A stretch of 64,000 nt of DNA from Segatella copri (GCF_015074785.1 NZ_CP042464.1:3163001-3227000); one strand, 5' to 3'. Shown: positions 1 through 10,439, counted from the stretch's first letter. Notes: generated from the letters alone by a model not told the origin. Numbers and translations: made by a program.

Positions 1-2
1 AA

Positions 3-239
3 CCGTTCAAAGTTCCGCAGCAGTATATCAATTTCATTGGCAAGGAGGTAGAGGTGCTTGATGCCGACGGCAAGAAGGTGAAGGGTATCTTGAAAGCTGT
101 TGAAGGAAATGACTTCACAGTTGGCGTTGAAGAAAAGGTAAAGGTTGAAGGTAAAAAACGTCCGGTTAAGCAGGAGGTTGATCACGTTTACCAGATGGAT
201 AAAGTAAAATATACAAAATACATAATTAGTTTCAATTAA
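3..239 (+). CDS. rimP: Ribosome maturation factor RimP, C-terminal part (5' end outside window)
   Basis: The reading frame is open from the first complete codon at base 3 to the stop at 239, so only about 78 C-terminal residues are seen. They contain the RimP C-terminal SH3-like pattern, with residues IGKEVEVLDADGKKVKGIL and later VKVEGKKR. RimP binds the 30S subunit during its maturation. The identification is strengthened by position, since rimP-nusA-infB is one of the most conserved bacterial operons and nusA starts 4 bases after this stop. A GTG at 54 is an internal codon rather than the start. Confidence 0.85.
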   Translation, partial: PFKVPQQYINFIGKEVEVLDADGKKVKGILKAVEGNDFTVGVEEKVKVEGKKRPVKQEVDHVYQMDKVKYTKYIISFN

Positions 240-242
240 GTT

Positions 243-1505
243 ATGGCTAAAAAAGAGCAAGAATTGACAGCGAGTATGATTGATACATTCCGCGAGTTTA
301 AAGAAACAAAGAATATCGACCGTACTACATTGGTAAGTGTATTGGAGGAGAGCTTCCGTAATGTACTTGCCAAGATTTTTGGTAGTGACGAAAACTTTGA
401 TGTCATCGTGAACCCTGACAAGGGTGACTTCGAAATTTATCGCAACCGTATAGTTGTTGCTGATGGCGAAGTTGAAGATGAAAATAAGGAAATTACACTT
501 TCTGAGGCTCGTAAGATTGAGCCGGATTACGAGGTTGGTGAGGATGTAAGTGAGACGGTTGACTTCAATAAGTTTGGTCGTCGTGCCATCTTGACTCTTC
601 GTCAGACTTTGGCTTCCAAGATTCTTGAGTTGGAGCATGATTCACTCTACAACAAATACAAGGATCGCGTAGGTCAGGTTATCTCTGGTGAGGTTTATCA
701 GGTTTGGAAGCGCGAGGTTCTGATTGTAGATGATGAGAACAACGAGCTCATGTTGCCTAAGACTGAGCAGATTCCTGGTGATACTTACCGCAAGGGTGAG
801 ACTGTTCGTGCGGTCATCCTTCGTGTAGACAACGAGAACAATAATCCAAAGATTATCTTGAGCCGTACTGCTCCAATCTTCCTGCAGCGCCTGTTGGAGG
901 CTGAGGTTCCTGAGATTGCAGACGGTCTGATTGCAATCCGCCGTATCGCCCGTCTTCCGGGAGAGCGTGCTAAGATTGCTGTTGAAACATTCGATGAGCG
1001 TATCGACCCGGTTGGCGCATGTGTAGGTGTTAAAGGTAGCCGCGTTCACGGTATCGTTCGCGAACTTTGCAACGAGAATCTCGATGTCATCAACTACTCA
1101 AGCAATACTAAACTCTTCATTCAGCGTGCGTTGGCTCCAGCCAAGGTTTCTTCAATCAATGTTGATGATGAGAACAAGAAAGCAGAGGTTTACTTGCAGC
1201 CTGAGGAAGTTAGTTTGGCTATCGGCCGTGGCGGTATGAACATCAAACTGGCTTCTATGCTTACAGAATATACCATCGACGTATTCCGTGAGGTAGACGA
1301 GAATGAGGCCGATGAGGATATCTACTTGGATGAGTTCTCTGATGAGATTGACCAGTGGGTTATCGATGCTATCAAGGGCATCGGTCTTGATACTGCCAAG
1401 CAGGTACTCAATGCACCTCGCAACTTGCTGATAGAGAAGGCCGACCTCGAAGAGGAGACCGTTGATCATGTACTCAGCGTGTTGCGCGCCGAATTCGAAC
1501 AATAA
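243..1505 (+). CDS. nusA: Transcription termination/antitermination factor NusA
   Basis: NusA binds RNA polymerase and nascent RNA and controls pausing, termination and antitermination. The 420 residues show the usual order: an N-terminal polymerase-binding domain (about 1-125), an S1 domain (about 130-200, GQVISGEVYQV), and two KH domains (GVKGSRVHGIVREL near 260 and the GRGGMNIKLA loop near 330). A short C-terminal helix-hairpin segment follows. The acidic repeats present in Proteobacteria are absent, which is normal for this phylum. It lies 4 bases after rimP and 61 bases before infB, so co-transcription with both is expected. Confidence 0.97.
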   Translation: MAKKEQELTASMIDTFREFKETKNIDRTTLVSVLEESFRNVLAKIFGSDENFDVIVNPDKGDFEIYRNRIVVADGEVEDENKEITLSEARKIEPDYEVGEDVSETVDFNKFGRRAILTLRQTLASKILELEHDSLYNKYKDRVGQVISGEVYQVWKREVLIVDDENNELMLPKTEQIPGDTYRKGETVRAVILRVDNENNNPKIILSRTAPIFLQRLLEAEVPEIADGLIAIRRIARLPGERAKIAVETFDERIDPVGACVGVKGSRVHGIVRELCNENLDVINYSSNTKLFIQRALAPAKVSSINVDDENKKAEVYLQPEEVSLAIGRGGMNIKLASMLTEYTIDVFREVDENEADEDIYLDEFSDEIDQWVIDAIKGIGLDTAKQVLNAPRNLLIEKADLEEETVDHVLSVLRAEFEQ

Positions 1506-1508
1506 TTC

Positions 1509-1534
1509 CCTTGCCAGCGAGTGCTTGCAGGGAA
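1509..1534 (+). other. Small hairpin between nusA and infB
   Basis: The sequence TTCCCTTGC is followed after a short loop by GCAGGGAA. The stem is modest and no T run follows it, so it is more likely a processing or pausing structure inside the operon than a terminator. Weak evidence. Confidence 0.3.
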
Positions 1535-1566
1535 TCTAACTTTAAAAATAGGAGAATAAATAATTT

Positions 1567-4410
1567 ATGAGCATCAGATTAAATAAAGCACTACGTGAAT
1601 TAAATATAGGACTTCAGACGGCAGTTGAATTCCTAGAGAAAAGAAAAGACCTGGGAGATGTCAAGGCAGAACCGAGCTTCAAACTCACCGACCAGCAATA
1701 CAAGGCATTGAATGATGCCTTCAGTCAGGACAGAGAGGTTCGTGATCAGGCTGAGAAACTCTTTACCAAAAAAGCAAAAGATAAGAAGCGTGCGCCAGAG
1801 CAGAAGGACAATCGCGCTGAAAGCTTGTTGGAGTCTAATGGACAGCAGCAGTATAAGCCGCTGGGAAAGATTGACTTGGACAATATCGGTAAGAAGCCTG
1901 CTGCAGAGTCTGTTGCGGATAAGCCTGAGACTGCTGCCGTCAGTCCTGAGCAGAAGAAAGACGCTCCTAAGGCTGAGCAAAAGAAGGAACAGAAGCCACA
2001 ACAGGCTTCTCAGCATAAACAGCAAATGAAACAGGAAAATCATCAGAAATCACAGCAGTCAAACGCTCAGATGAATAAGCAGAATGCTCCTCAGGGAAAG
2101 AAAGAGCATCATCATGCTAAGAATGAAACTGCACAGCATTCTGCTGGCGCAGCAGACAACAGCGTGTTTACTCTCAAGAGTGAGAAGAAGTTTACTGCTA
2201 ATGAGCCTAAGGTGTTGGGCAAGATAGATTTGTCTTCTCTCAACCAGAGCACTCGTCCTAAGAAGAAAACCAAGGAGGAGCGCCGCAAGGAACGTGAGGA
2301 GAAAATGGCTCAACAGCACAATGAGCGCAAAAAGCGTGTTCGTATCAACAAAGAACGTGTTGACATCAATGCCGAAGCTAAGAATAATGGCGGAGGTAAT
2401 GGCAACAACGGCGGTAATAACAAGAAGAACAAAAACCGCAACAGAAATAATAACAATAATAATCGCGGCAATAACAACAACCGCGGCAACCAGCGCCAGA
2501 TCGAGGTTGATGACGAGGCTGTAGCACGCCAGGTTAAGGAGACTCTTGCACGTTTGACCAGCAAGAGTCAGAACAAGAAGGGTGCTAAGTACCGTAAGGA
2601 GAAGCGTGAGGCTGTTCAGGAGAAGTTGCAGGATCAGGCTCGTCAGGAGCAGAAGGAAAGCAAGACCCTGAAACTTACTGAGTTCGTTACCGTTAGCGAG
2701 TTGGCTACGATGATGGATATCAGCGTTACTCAGGTTATCTCTACGCTGATGGGCGTAGGTATCATGGTATCTATCAACCAGCGCCTGGATGCAGAGACCA
2801 TCAACATGGTAGCTGAGGAGTTCGGTTTCAAGACCGAATACGTGAGTGCCGAGGTTCAGGAGGCCGTGAGCGAGGAAGTGGATGATGAGAACGACTTGGT
2901 TCCACGTGCTCCAATCGTAACCGTCATGGGTCACGTAGACCATGGTAAGACCTCTTTGCTCGACTATATCCGCAATACCAATGTGATTGCCGGTGAGGCA
3001 GGTGGTATTACCCAGCATATCGGTGCCTATAGTGTGACCCTGAAAAGCGGTCGCAAGGTAACCTTCCTTGATACTCCAGGCCACGAGGCGTTTACCGCCA
3101 TGCGTGCCCGTGGTGCCCAGGCTACCGATATCGCCATCATCATCATCGCAGCCGATGACTCTGTGATGCCTACTACCAAGGAGGCTATCGCTCATGCCCA
3201 GGCTGCCGGTGTGCCTATGGTATTCGCAATCAACAAGATTGATAAGCCAGGTGCTAACCCAGACCGTATCCGTGAGGACTTGGCTAACATGAACCTGCTC
3301 GTTGAGGAGTGGGGTGGTAAGTATCAGTGCCAGGAAATCAGTGCCAAGAAGGGTATCGGTGTTCACGATTTGCTCGACAAGGTGCTCCTCGAGGCTGACA
3401 TGCTCGACTTGAAGGCTAACCCTAACCGTCGTGCTACAGGTACCATCATCGAGTCTTCTCTCGACAAGGGTCGTGGATATGTTTCTACCGTATTGGTAGC
3501 CAACGGTACCTTGAAGGTTGGCGACATCGTACTCGCCGGTACTTCTTGGGGTCGTGTTAAGGCGATGTTCAATGAGCGTAATGCCAACATCAAGTCAGCA
3601 GCTCCTGCTGAGCCAGCTATCATCCTCGGTTTGAACGGTGCGCCTACTGCAGGTGACCAGTTCCACGTAATCGAGACTGAGCAGGAGGCTCGCGAAATCG
3701 CCAACAAGCGTGAGCAGTTGCAGCGTGAGCAGGGCTTGCGTACTCAGAAGCGCTTGACCCTGGGTGATATCTCTCACCGTATCGCACGTGGTGAGTTCCA
3801 TGAGTTGAACGTCATCGTGAAGGGTGATACCGATGGTTCTGTTGAGGCTTTGAGCGACTCATTCATCAAGCTTTCTACCGAGAAGGTTCAGGTGAACGTG
3901 GTGAACAAGGCTGTGGGTCAGATTTCTGAGAACGACGTGATGCTGGCATCTGCATCAGATGCAGTCATCGTTGGTTTCCAGGTTCGTCCATCTGCCGATG
4001 CTCGCAAGGCTGCCGACCGTGAGGGTGTTGAAATCAACACATACTCTATCATCTACGATGCTATCGACGATATCAAGAGTGCGATGGTTGGTATGCTCGA
4101 CAAGGTGAAGAAGGAAATCGTTACCGGTCAGGTTGAGGTTAAGCAAACCTTCAAGATTTCTAAGGTGGGTACTATTGCCGGTGGTCTCGTTACCGAGGGT
4201 AAGGTACACGCTAAGGATAAGGCTCGCGTCATCCGTGACGGTATCGTGATACGTACTGCAGAAATCGGTGCCTTGAAGCGTTACAAGGACGATGTCAAGG
4301 AGGTGGTTACCGGTATGGAATGCGGTTTGAGCCTCGTCAACTACAACGATATTCAGGAGGGCGACGTTATCGAGACCTTCACTGAGATCGAGGTAGAGCA
4401 GAAGCTTTAA
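1567..4410 (+). CDS. infB: Translation initiation factor IF-2
   Basis: IF-2 is the GTPase that brings fMet-tRNA to the ribosome and joins the subunits. The 947 residues include a long low-complexity N-terminal extension (about 80-440) rich in K, Q, E and N, with an Asn/Gly tract near 275-310. An IF2-N helical domain sits near 375-430. The G domain starts near 450, with G1 [10 protein letters not shown]3 DTPGHEAF and G4 NKID, and domains II to IV follow. The poly-Asn tract is encoded by AAT/AAC runs at about 2390-2490 and is the likeliest part to vary between strains. A weak GGAG precedes the ATG at 1567. Confidence 0.97.
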   Translation: MSIRLNKALRELNIGLQTAVEFLEKRKDLGDVKAEPSFKLTDQQYKALNDAFSQDREVRDQAEKLFTKKAKDKKRAPEQKDNRAESLLESNGQQQYKPLGKIDLDNIGKKPAAESVADKPETAAVSPEQKKDAPKAEQKKEQKPQQASQHKQQMKQENHQKSQQSNAQMNKQNAPQGKKEHHHAKNETAQHSAGAADNSVFTLKSEKKFTANEPKVLGKIDLSSLNQSTRPKKKTKEERRKEREEKMAQQHNERKKRVRINKERVDINAEAKNNGGGNGNNGGNNKKNKNRNRNNNNNNRGNNNNRGNQRQIEVDDEAVARQVKETLARLTSKSQNKKGAKYRKEKREAVQEKLQDQARQEQKESKTLKLTEFVTVSELATMMDISVTQVISTLMGVGIMVSINQRLDAETINMVAEEFGFKTEYVSAEVQEAVSEEVDDENDLVPRAPIVTVMGHVDHGKTSLLDYIRNTNVIAGEAGGITQHIGAYSVTLKSGRKVTFLDTPGHEAFTAMRARGAQATDIAIIIIAADDSVMPTTKEAIAHAQAAGVPMVFAINKIDKPGANPDRIREDLANMNLLVEEWGGKYQCQEISAKKGIGVHDLLDKVLLEADMLDLKANPNRRATGTIIESSLDKGRGYVSTVLVANGTLKVGDIVLAGTSWGRVKAMFNERNANIKSAAPAEPAIILGLNGAPTAGDQFHVIETEQEAREIANKREQLQREQGLRTQKRLTLGDISHRIARGEFHELNVIVKGDTDGSVEALSDSFIKLSTEKVQVNVVNKAVGQISENDVMLASASDAVIVGFQVRPSADARKAADREGVEINTYSIIYDAIDDIKSAMVGMLDKVKKEIVTGQVEVKQTFKISKVGTIAGGLVTEGKVHAKDKARVIRDGIVIRTAEIGALKRYKDDVKEVVTGMECGLSLVNYNDIQEGDVIETFTEIEVEQKL

Positions 4411-4480
4411 TAAAGTGAAGAGTGAAGAACGAAAAGTGAAGAAATCATTTGTTTTTCGCTCTATCATATATATAATAAGG

Positions 4481-4510
4481 TAGGGATGAGTCCTCAGCGG
4501 CTTATCCCTA
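4481..4510 (+). terminator. Probable terminator after infB
   Basis: TAGGGATGAG pairs with CTTATCCCTA (10 base pairs including one G-U) across a 10-base loop. Only a short TTT follows, so termination strength is uncertain, but it separates infB from the suf genes. Confidence 0.55.
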
Positions 4511-4532
4511 TTTAGGGTTAAAATAACGAAAG

Positions 4533-4547
4533 GTTATTCTAAATAAC
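4533..4547. promoter_or_regulatory. Palindrome abutting the sufB start
   Basis: GTTATT CTA AATAAC is a perfect 6-bp inverted repeat ending one base before the sufB ATG, covering where the ribosome binding site should be. A shared core TTATTCTAAATAA recurs upstream of the polygalacturonase gene near 20595. It could be an operator or simply AT-rich sequence. Confidence 0.3.
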
Positions 4548-4548
4548 A

Positions 4549-6000
4549 ATGGCAGAAATAGAGAAAGAACAGAATCAGGTTGTCAAGGATGTGATAGACC
4601 AGAAATACGAGTATGGTTTTACCACCGATGTACATACTGAAATCATAGAAAAGGGTCTCAACGAGGATGTTGTGCGCCTGATCTCGCAGAAGAAGGGAGA
4701 GCCAGACTGGATGCTCGAATTTCGTCTGAAAGCCTACAATTACTGGAAGACGCTCAAGGAGCCAAAGTGGGGACACGTTCACGTGCCACCTATTGACTAC
4801 CAGGAGATTTCATACTATGCCGACCCTTTGGCAAAGAAGCCGAAGAATAAGGAGATTGATCCTGAGCTGGAGAAGACATTCGATAAACTTGGTATTCCTC
4901 TGGAGGAGCGCTTGGCTTTGAGCGGCACTGCCGTGGATGCCATCATGGACTCTGTGTCGGTAAAGACTACTTTCAAGGAGAAACTCCGTGAAAAGGGCGT
5001 CATCTTCTGCAGTATCGGTGAGGCTGTGAAGGAGCATCCTGATTTGGTAAGAGAGTATCTGGGAACCGTAGTTCCTTATCGTGATAACTTTTATGCAGCC
5101 TTGAACAGTTGCGTATTCAGTGATGGCTCATTCGTTTATATTCCTAAGGGTGTCCGCTGTCCGATGGAGTTGAGCAGTTACTTCCGCATCAATGCCCGTA
5201 ACACCGGTCAGTTTGAGCGTACATTGATCATCGCCGATGATGATGCCTACGTTTCTTACCTAGAGGGATGTACAGCGCCAATGCGTGATGAGAACCAGCT
5301 TCATGCAGCTATCGTAGAGATTATCGTCAAGGATAATGCTGAGGTGAAATACTCTACCGTTCAGAACTGGTATCCTGGTGATGAGCATGGTAAGGGTGGT
5401 GTGCTGAACCTGGTAACCAAGCGAGGCGACTTGCGCGGTGTGAACTCTAAGTTGAGCTGGACTCAGGTAGAGACGGGTTCTGCGATTACCTGGAAGTATC
5501 CTTCCTGTATCTTGCGTGGCGACAACTCTGTAGCTGAGTTCTACAGCGTGGCTGTTACCAACAACTATCAGGAGGCTGATACCGGTACCAAGATGATTCA
5601 CATGGGTAAGAACACCAAGAGCACCATCATTTCGAAGGGTATCTCGGCTGGTCATAGCCAGAACTCCTATCGTGGTCTGGTTCGTGCTACATCCAATGCC
5701 GACAATGCCCGCAACTACAGTTCCTGCGACTCTTTGTTGCTGGGCAGCGATTGTGGAGCGCATACCTTCCCATATATGGATGCCCATAACGATACAGCCG
5801 TGTTCGAGCATGAGGCAACTACCTCGAAGATTTCAGAAGACCAGCTCTTCTATTGCAATCAGCGAGGTATTCCTACCGAGGAGGCTGTCGGCTTGATCGT
5901 AAACGGTTATGCCAAGGATGTGCTCAACAAGTTGCCTATGGAGTTTGCCGTTGAGGCACAGAAACTCCTGAGTGTTTCACTCGAAGGAACCGTAGGATAG
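4549..6000 (+). CDS. sufB: Fe-S cluster assembly scaffold protein SufB
   Basis: SufB is the scaffold subunit of the SufBCD complex, on which new Fe-S clusters are built in the cytosol. The 483-residue length fits the family. Recognisable conserved parts are [20 protein letters not shown], the [19 protein letters not shown] block, the ASLEG-like SYLEGCTAP, and the C-terminal [18 protein letters not shown]. It heads the order sufB-sufC-sufD-sufS, the standard arrangement in Bacteroidota. No sufE or sufU lies in the window, so the sulfur-transfer partner of SufS must be elsewhere. Confidence 0.97.
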   Translation: MAEIEKEQNQVVKDVIDQKYEYGFTTDVHTEIIEKGLNEDVVRLISQKKGEPDWMLEFRLKAYNYWKTLKEPKWGHVHVPPIDYQEISYYADPLAKKPKNKEIDPELEKTFDKLGIPLEERLALSGTAVDAIMDSVSVKTTFKEKLREKGVIFCSIGEAVKEHPDLVREYLGTVVPYRDNFYAALNSCVFSDGSFVYIPKGVRCPMELSSYFRINARNTGQFERTLIIADDDAYVSYLEGCTAPMRDENQLHAAIVEIIVKDNAEVKYSTVQNWYPGDEHGKGGVLNLVTKRGDLRGVNSKLSWTQVETGSAITWKYPSCILRGDNSVAEFYSVAVTNNYQEADTGTKMIHMGKNTKSTIISKGISAGHSQNSYRGLVRATSNADNARNYSSCDSLLLGSDCGAHTFPYMDAHNDTAVFEHEATTSKISEDQLFYCNQRGIPTEEAVGLIVNGYAKDVLNKLPMEFAVEAQKLLSVSLEGTVG

Positions 6001-6043
6001 TTATCATAATTCTCGATGAAATCGATAAAAATTGACTAAAATT

Positions 6044-6799
6044 ATGTTAGAGGTAAAGAATCTGCATGCTACTATTGCAGGCAAAGAAATATTGAAAGGT
6101 ATCAACCTGACTATCAACGACGGTGAGATACATGCTATCATGGGACCAAACGGTTCCGGTAAGTCAACCTTGAGCGCTGTGCTCACAGGTAACCCTCTCT
6201 ATACCGTAACCGAGGGTGAGGCTATCTTCAACGGCAAGAACCTTCTGGATATGAAGCCAGAGGACCGTGCCCGTGAAGGCTTGTTCCTCTCTTTCCAGTA
6301 TCCGGTGGAGATTCCTGGCGTATCCATGACCAACTTCATGCGTGCGGCTATCAATGCCAAGCGTGAGTATCAGGGTTTGGAACCATTGAATACAAGCGAA
6401 TTCATGAAGCTGATGCGTGAGAAGCGCGAGTTGGTGGAATTGGATAGCAAGTTGGCTCGCCGTTCTGTAAATGAAGGTTTCTCGGGTGGTGAGAAGAAGC
6501 GCAACGAGATTTTCCAGATGGCTATGCTGGAGCCAAAGCTTTCTATTCTCGATGAAACCGACTCTGGTCTCGACGTGGATGCGATGCGTATCGTGGCTGA
6601 CGGTGTGAACAAGATGCATACCGACAAGACTTCTGCCATCGTCATCACTCATTATGAGCGTCTGCTCGATATGATTAAGCCAAGTGTGGTTCACGTACTC
6701 TATAAGGGTAGAATTGTGAAGACTGCCGGTCCTGAACTTGCCAAGGAGATTGAGGCTCGTGGCTACGATTGGATCAAGGCTGAAGTAGATGAGAAATAA
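6044..6799 (+). CDS. sufC: Fe-S assembly ATPase SufC
   Basis: SufC is the ABC-type ATPase that drives conformational change of SufB-SufD. Motifs seen are Walker A GPNGSGKST (near residue 34), signature FSGGEKKRNEIFQM (near 146), and the SufC-typical Walker B LSILDETDSGLD. I place the start at the ATG at 6044 (251 residues, beginning MLEVKNLHATI). The frame stays open upstream to a TTG at 6032, but family members begin with this MLEVKNL-type segment. It lies 43 bases after sufB and 14 before sufD. Confidence 0.96.
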   Translation: MLEVKNLHATIAGKEILKGINLTINDGEIHAIMGPNGSGKSTLSAVLTGNPLYTVTEGEAIFNGKNLLDMKPEDRAREGLFLSFQYPVEIPGVSMTNFMRAAINAKREYQGLEPLNTSEFMKLMREKRELVELDSKLARRSVNEGFSGGEKKRNEIFQMAMLEPKLSILDETDSGLDVDAMRIVADGVNKMHTDKTSAIVITHYERLLDMIKPSVVHVLYKGRIVKTAGPELAKEIEARGYDWIKAEVDEK

Positions 6800-6813
6800 T
6801 AAGGAGGATGGCT

Positions 6814-8157
6814 ATGCTTTCAGAAAAACAATATTTAGACTTGTATCAGTCTTCTTCGAGAATGATCAAGAAGAACAGTGCTGAGGTGCTCAATGCGGTG
6901 CGCGATGCTGCATTCGAGGACTTCCGTCGCCTGGGCTTCCCTTCCCGAAAGGTAGAAAGATACAAGTATACAGATATGAGCGCCATCTTCGAGCCAGACT
7001 ATGGCTTGAACTTGAACCGTCTGGAAATTCCGGTAGATCCATACGAGGCTTTCCGCTGCGATGTGCCTAACCTGAGCACTTCGCTCTACTTCGTGGTGAA
7101 CGATGCTTTCTATAACAAGGCATTGCCAAAGGTGGAGTTGCCAGAGGGTGTTATCGTGGACTCTTTGAACAAGATTGCTGCAGAAAACCCTGAATTCATC
7201 GAGAAATACTACGCTAAGATTGCCAAAACCGATGAAGATGGCATCACGGCATTGAATACATTTCTGGCACAGGATGGCTTGCTGATTTATGTTCCAAAGA
7301 ACGTGAAGGTGGAGCGAACCATTCAGGTTATCAATATCCTTCGTTCAGATGTAGATTTGATGGTAAACCGTCGTGTTCTCATCGTTATGGAACAGGGTGC
7401 TGAGGCCAAGTTCCTCTTCTGCGACCATGCTGCTGATGATAAGAACTTCCTCGCTACTCAGGTTATCGAGGCTTATGTTGGTGAGAATGCCAGTCTCGAC
7501 CTCTATTGTCTGGAGGAGACTCATTACAAGAACCGTCGTGTCAGCAACGTGTATATCGAGCAGCAGGCTAACAGCCGCGTGAACCATAACGTCATCACGC
7601 TTCATAACGGTATTACCCGCAACCGCCTCGACCTCGTATTCAAGGGCGATGGAGCTGAGTGCTTCTGCAATGGTTGTGTGATTGCCGACAAGAACCAGGT
7701 GGTTGACAACAATACGCTTATCGATCACCAGGTGGGTCATTGTACCAGCAACGAGCTTTATAAGTATGTACTCGATGGTGAGGCACGTGGTGCTTTTGCC
7801 GGTAGAGTGTTGGTTCGTCATGGTGCCCAGAAAACTGTTTCTCAGGAAACCAACCAGAACCTCTGTGCTACGAAGACTGCCCGTATGTTCACCCAGCCGA
7901 TGCTGGAGATTTATGCCGATGATGTGAAGTGTGCGCATGGAAGTACTGTTGGTCAGCTCAACGATGCCGCATTGTTCTATATGCAGCAGCGTGGTGTGAG
8001 CCGCGAGGAGGCTAAGTTGCTCCTTCAGTTTGCATTTATCAATGAAGTCATCGATAAGATGGAGCTGGAGCCATTGCGTGACCGCCTGCATCATCTCGTA
8101 GAGAAGCGATTCCGTGGTGAACTCAATAAGTGTGAGGGCTGCAAGCTTTGCAAGTAG
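6814..8157 (+). CDS. sufD: Fe-S cluster assembly protein SufD
   Basis: SufD pairs with SufB in the SufBCD scaffold. About 447 residues. The conserved C-terminal core includes CHHG-equivalent segments such as HCTSNELYKYVLDGEARGAFAGR and the HGSTVGQL block, plus MQQRGVSREEAKLLLQFAF. The protein ends in a Cys-rich tail, CEGCKLCK. Two ATGs compete: 6808 directly abuts the AAGGAGG ribosome binding site at 6801-6807, which leaves no spacing, while 6814 gives a normal 6-base gap. I therefore prefer 6814. Confidence 0.95.
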   Translation: MLSEKQYLDLYQSSSRMIKKNSAEVLNAVRDAAFEDFRRLGFPSRKVERYKYTDMSAIFEPDYGLNLNRLEIPVDPYEAFRCDVPNLSTSLYFVVNDAFYNKALPKVELPEGVIVDSLNKIAAENPEFIEKYYAKIAKTDEDGITALNTFLAQDGLLIYVPKNVKVERTIQVINILRSDVDLMVNRRVLIVMEQGAEAKFLFCDHAADDKNFLATQVIEAYVGENASLDLYCLEETHYKNRRVSNVYIEQQANSRVNHNVITLHNGITRNRLDLVFKGDGAECFCNGCVIADKNQVVDNNTLIDHQVGHCTSNELYKYVLDGEARGAFAGRVLVRHGAQKTVSQETNQNLCATKTARMFTQPMLEIYADDVKCAHGSTVGQLNDAALFYMQQRGVSREEAKLLLQFAFINEVIDKMELEPLRDRLHHLVEKRFRGELNKCEGCKLCK

Positions 8158-8193
8158 ATAATATCCTTTTAAAGGAGTTAAGTTCTTAAAAAT

Positions 8194-9408
8194 ATGTATG
8201 ATATCAATCAAGTAAGAGCAGATTTCCCGATTTTATCGAGAAAGGTCTATGATAAGCCATTGGTGTATCTGGATAATGCGGCAACCACGCAGAAGCCATT
8301 GTGCGTGCTCGATGCCATGCGCGACGAGTATCTCAATGTAAATGCCAATGTGCATCGTGGTGTTCACTATCTCTCTCAGCAGGCTACCGACCTTCATGAG
8401 GCAGCCCGCGAAACCGTGCGCAAGTTTATCAATGCGCCTAAGGTTGAGGAAGTCATCTTTACCCGTGGTACTACAGAGAGTCTGAATCTCGTGGTTTCAT
8501 CGTTCTGCGATGCTTTTATGAGCGAGGGCGACGAGGTGATTATCTCTACCATGGAGCATCACTCCAATATCGTGCCTTGGCAGTTGCAGGCTGCCAAGAA
8601 GGGAATCGCTATCCGTGTAATCCCTATCAGCGATAAAGGTGAGATTAACCTCGATGAATTCGCCAATTTATTTACCGAACGCACCAAAATCGTGAGCATT
8701 GCCCAGGTGAGCAACGTGCTCGGTACGGTGAATCCGGTAAAAGAGATGATAAAGATTGCTCATGAGCACGATGTGCCTGTCATGGTGGATGGCGCTCAGA
8801 GTACTCCTCACTTCGCTGTGGACGTACAGGATATGGATTGCGATTTCTTCGCTTTCAGCGGACATAAGATTTATGGTCCTACCGGTATCGGTGTGCTTTA
8901 CGGCAAGGAAGAATGGCTCGACAAGTTGCCTCCTTATCAGGGCGGTGGCGAAATGATTGAGAGCGTAAGTTTCGAGAAGACTACTTTCGAGAAGTTACCT
9001 TTCAAGTTCGAGGCTGGTACTCCTGATTATGTAGCTACCCACGGTCTGGCAAAGGCCATCGATTATGTCTCTGCTCTCGGTATGGATAACATTGCCAAGC
9101 ACGAGCAGGAATTGACCCGTTACTGTATGGAGCAGATGCGAACCATCGATGGAATCAGGCTTTTTGGGGAGCAGGAGGGCAAAGATGCCGTTGTCAGCTT
9201 CTTGGTTGGTGATATTCATCACATGGATATGGGCACCTTGCTCGACCGTCTGGGCATCGCTGTACGTACCGGTCATCATTGCGCTCAGCCTTTGATGGAC
9301 CGCTACGGCATTCTCGGCACCGTTCGTGCCAGCTTTGCCCTATATAATACAAAGGAAGAAATAGATGCGCTTGTAGCGGGCGTTAAACGAGTGGCTATGA
9401 TGTTCTAA
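8194..9408 (+). CDS. sufS: Cysteine desulfurase SufS
   Basis: A PLP-dependent enzyme that removes sulfur from cysteine to supply the Suf scaffold. The 404-residue length fits group II desulfurases. The sequence shows YLDNAATTQKP near the N-terminus, the PLP lysine in FSGHKIYGPTGIG (near residue 223), and the active-site cysteine in RTGHHCAQPLM (near 364). An AAAGGAG ribosome binding site lies upstream. It is the last gene of the suf operon, and a 420-base gap full of repeats separates it from rnhB. Confidence 0.96.
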   Translation: MYDINQVRADFPILSRKVYDKPLVYLDNAATTQKPLCVLDAMRDEYLNVNANVHRGVHYLSQQATDLHEAARETVRKFINAPKVEEVIFTRGTTESLNLVVSSFCDAFMSEGDEVIISTMEHHSNIVPWQLQAAKKGIAIRVIPISDKGEINLDEFANLFTERTKIVSIAQVSNVLGTVNPVKEMIKIAHEHDVPVMVDGAQSTPHFAVDVQDMDCDFFAFSGHKIYGPTGIGVLYGKEEWLDKLPPYQGGGEMIESVSFEKTTFEKLPFKFEAGTPDYVATHGLAKAIDYVSALGMDNIAKHEQELTRYCMEQMRTIDGIRLFGEQEGKDAVVSFLVGDIHHMDMGTLLDRLGIAVRTGHHCAQPLMDRYGILGTVRASFALYNTKEEIDALVAGVKRVAMMF

Positions 9409-9454
9409 GGAAAAATCATTTTAGCCGTTTACAGCGCACGTAAAAGCCTTATTT

Positions 9455-9530
9455 AGCCAACTGGCGAGCGAAAGACAACCTACTGGCAAGCAAAGAACAG
9501 CCAACTGGCGCTACTGCGGACAGTTGGCTG
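9455..9530. repeat. Degenerate 22-bp tandem array after sufS
   Basis: Three consecutive 22-base units (9455, 9477, 9499) share the cores CCAACTGGCG, CCTACTGGCA and CCAACTGGCG. The following stretch carries CAGTTGGCTG, the reverse complement of the core, so the block can also fold. No coding sequence is visible here. Confidence 0.7.
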
Positions 9531-9647
9531 TTTGCGTTTGGCAGTTATCAGAAAGTTGAGGTTGGAATGCCCAAATACTCTTCACTCTTCACCCTTTTGC
9601 CGTAACGTATTGTTATACTGATACTTACGCGCTGAAGAGACGCTCTG

Positions 9648-9737
9648 ACTCTTCACCCACTCTTCACCCACTCTTCACCGCCTGGTGCTATGAGGGTGAA
9701 GAGTAGGTGAAGAGTGGGTGAAGAGTGGGTGAAGAGT
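9648..9737. repeat. 32-bp near-perfect hairpin built from 11-bp units, upstream of rnhB
   Basis: Left arm 9648-9679 consists of ACTCTTCACCC units repeated every 11 bases. Right arm 9695-9726 is its reverse complement with a single mismatch at 9705, and one further unit follows to 9737. The loop is 15 bases. A TATCTTTG promoter element at 9749-9756 follows immediately, so the structure lies just upstream of rnhB transcription. Related short CTCTTCACT/GTGAAGAG words occur at 9577, 9792 and after infB (4414). Confidence 0.85.
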
Positions 9738-9830
9738 TAAAATGCCCTTATCTTTGTAACTGCCCTATAATTAGGCGGTTACAAAATAGAGGTGAAGAGT
9801 GAAGAGATAAACGTAAAATTCATCATAATT

Positions 9831-10439
9831 ATGTTAGAAAGTCATTATTATAAGGATATGGTAGAGGCTGGCTGCGATGAGGCTGGCAGAGGATGTCTGG
9901 CAGGCAGCGTATATGCAGCAGCCGTTATCCTTCCGCCCGGTTATCAGAATGCCGAATTGAACGACAGTAAGAAGCTCACAGATAAGAAGCGCAAGGCGCT
10001 CCGCGAGCAGATAGAGCGTGATGCTGTAGCTTGGGCTGTGGGCATTGTTACTCCCGAAGAAATCGATAAAATCAATATCCTCAACGCCAGTTTTCTGGCT
10101 ATGCACCGTGCCCTGGACCAGCTCAAGGTTCGTCCGGAGGCAGTTATCGTGGATGGTAACCGCTTCAAACCCTACAAGGATTTGCCTTATACAACCATCG
10201 TAAAGGGAGATGGCAAATATCTGGCTATAGCTGCAGCAAGCATCCTTGCCAAGACCTATCGTGATGATTACATGGATGCGCTGGCAGAAGAATACCCACA
10301 ATACGACTGGAAAGGCAACAAGGGTTATCCTACCAAGAAGCATCGTGCTGCCATCAGGGAATTTGGTGTTACGCCTTATCATCGTATGAGCTATAATCTT
10401 TTAGGCACTGGCGAATTGAGTATTGATTTTAAGGATTAG
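9831..10439 (+). CDS. rnhB: Ribonuclease HII
   Basis: RNase HII cuts RNA in RNA-DNA hybrids and starts removal of single ribonucleotides from DNA. The active-site motif GCDEAGRG is near the N-terminus, followed by NDSKKLTDKKR, VDGN and the KGDGKYLAIAAASILAKTYRD block that carries later metal ligands. I chose the ATG at 9831 (202 residues, MLESHYYKDM). The frame extends upstream to a GTG at 9792, but that start lies inside a GTGAAGAG repeat word and has no ribosome binding site. A strong terminator follows the gene. Confidence 0.95.
   Translation: MLESHYYKDMVEAGCDEAGRGCLAGSVYAAAVILPPGYQNAELNDSKKLTDKKRKALREQIERDAVAWAVGIVTPEEIDKINILNASFLAMHRALDQLKVRPEAVIVDGNRFKPYKDLPYTTIVKGDGKYLAIAAASILAKTYRDDYMDALAEEYPQYDWKGNKGYPTKKHRAAIREFGVTPYHRMSYNLLGTGELSIDFKD

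Noticed and set aside
2059..3366. 435-codon ORF antisense to infB
   Set aside because: Shadow of a highly expressed, codon-biased core gene; no independent signals.
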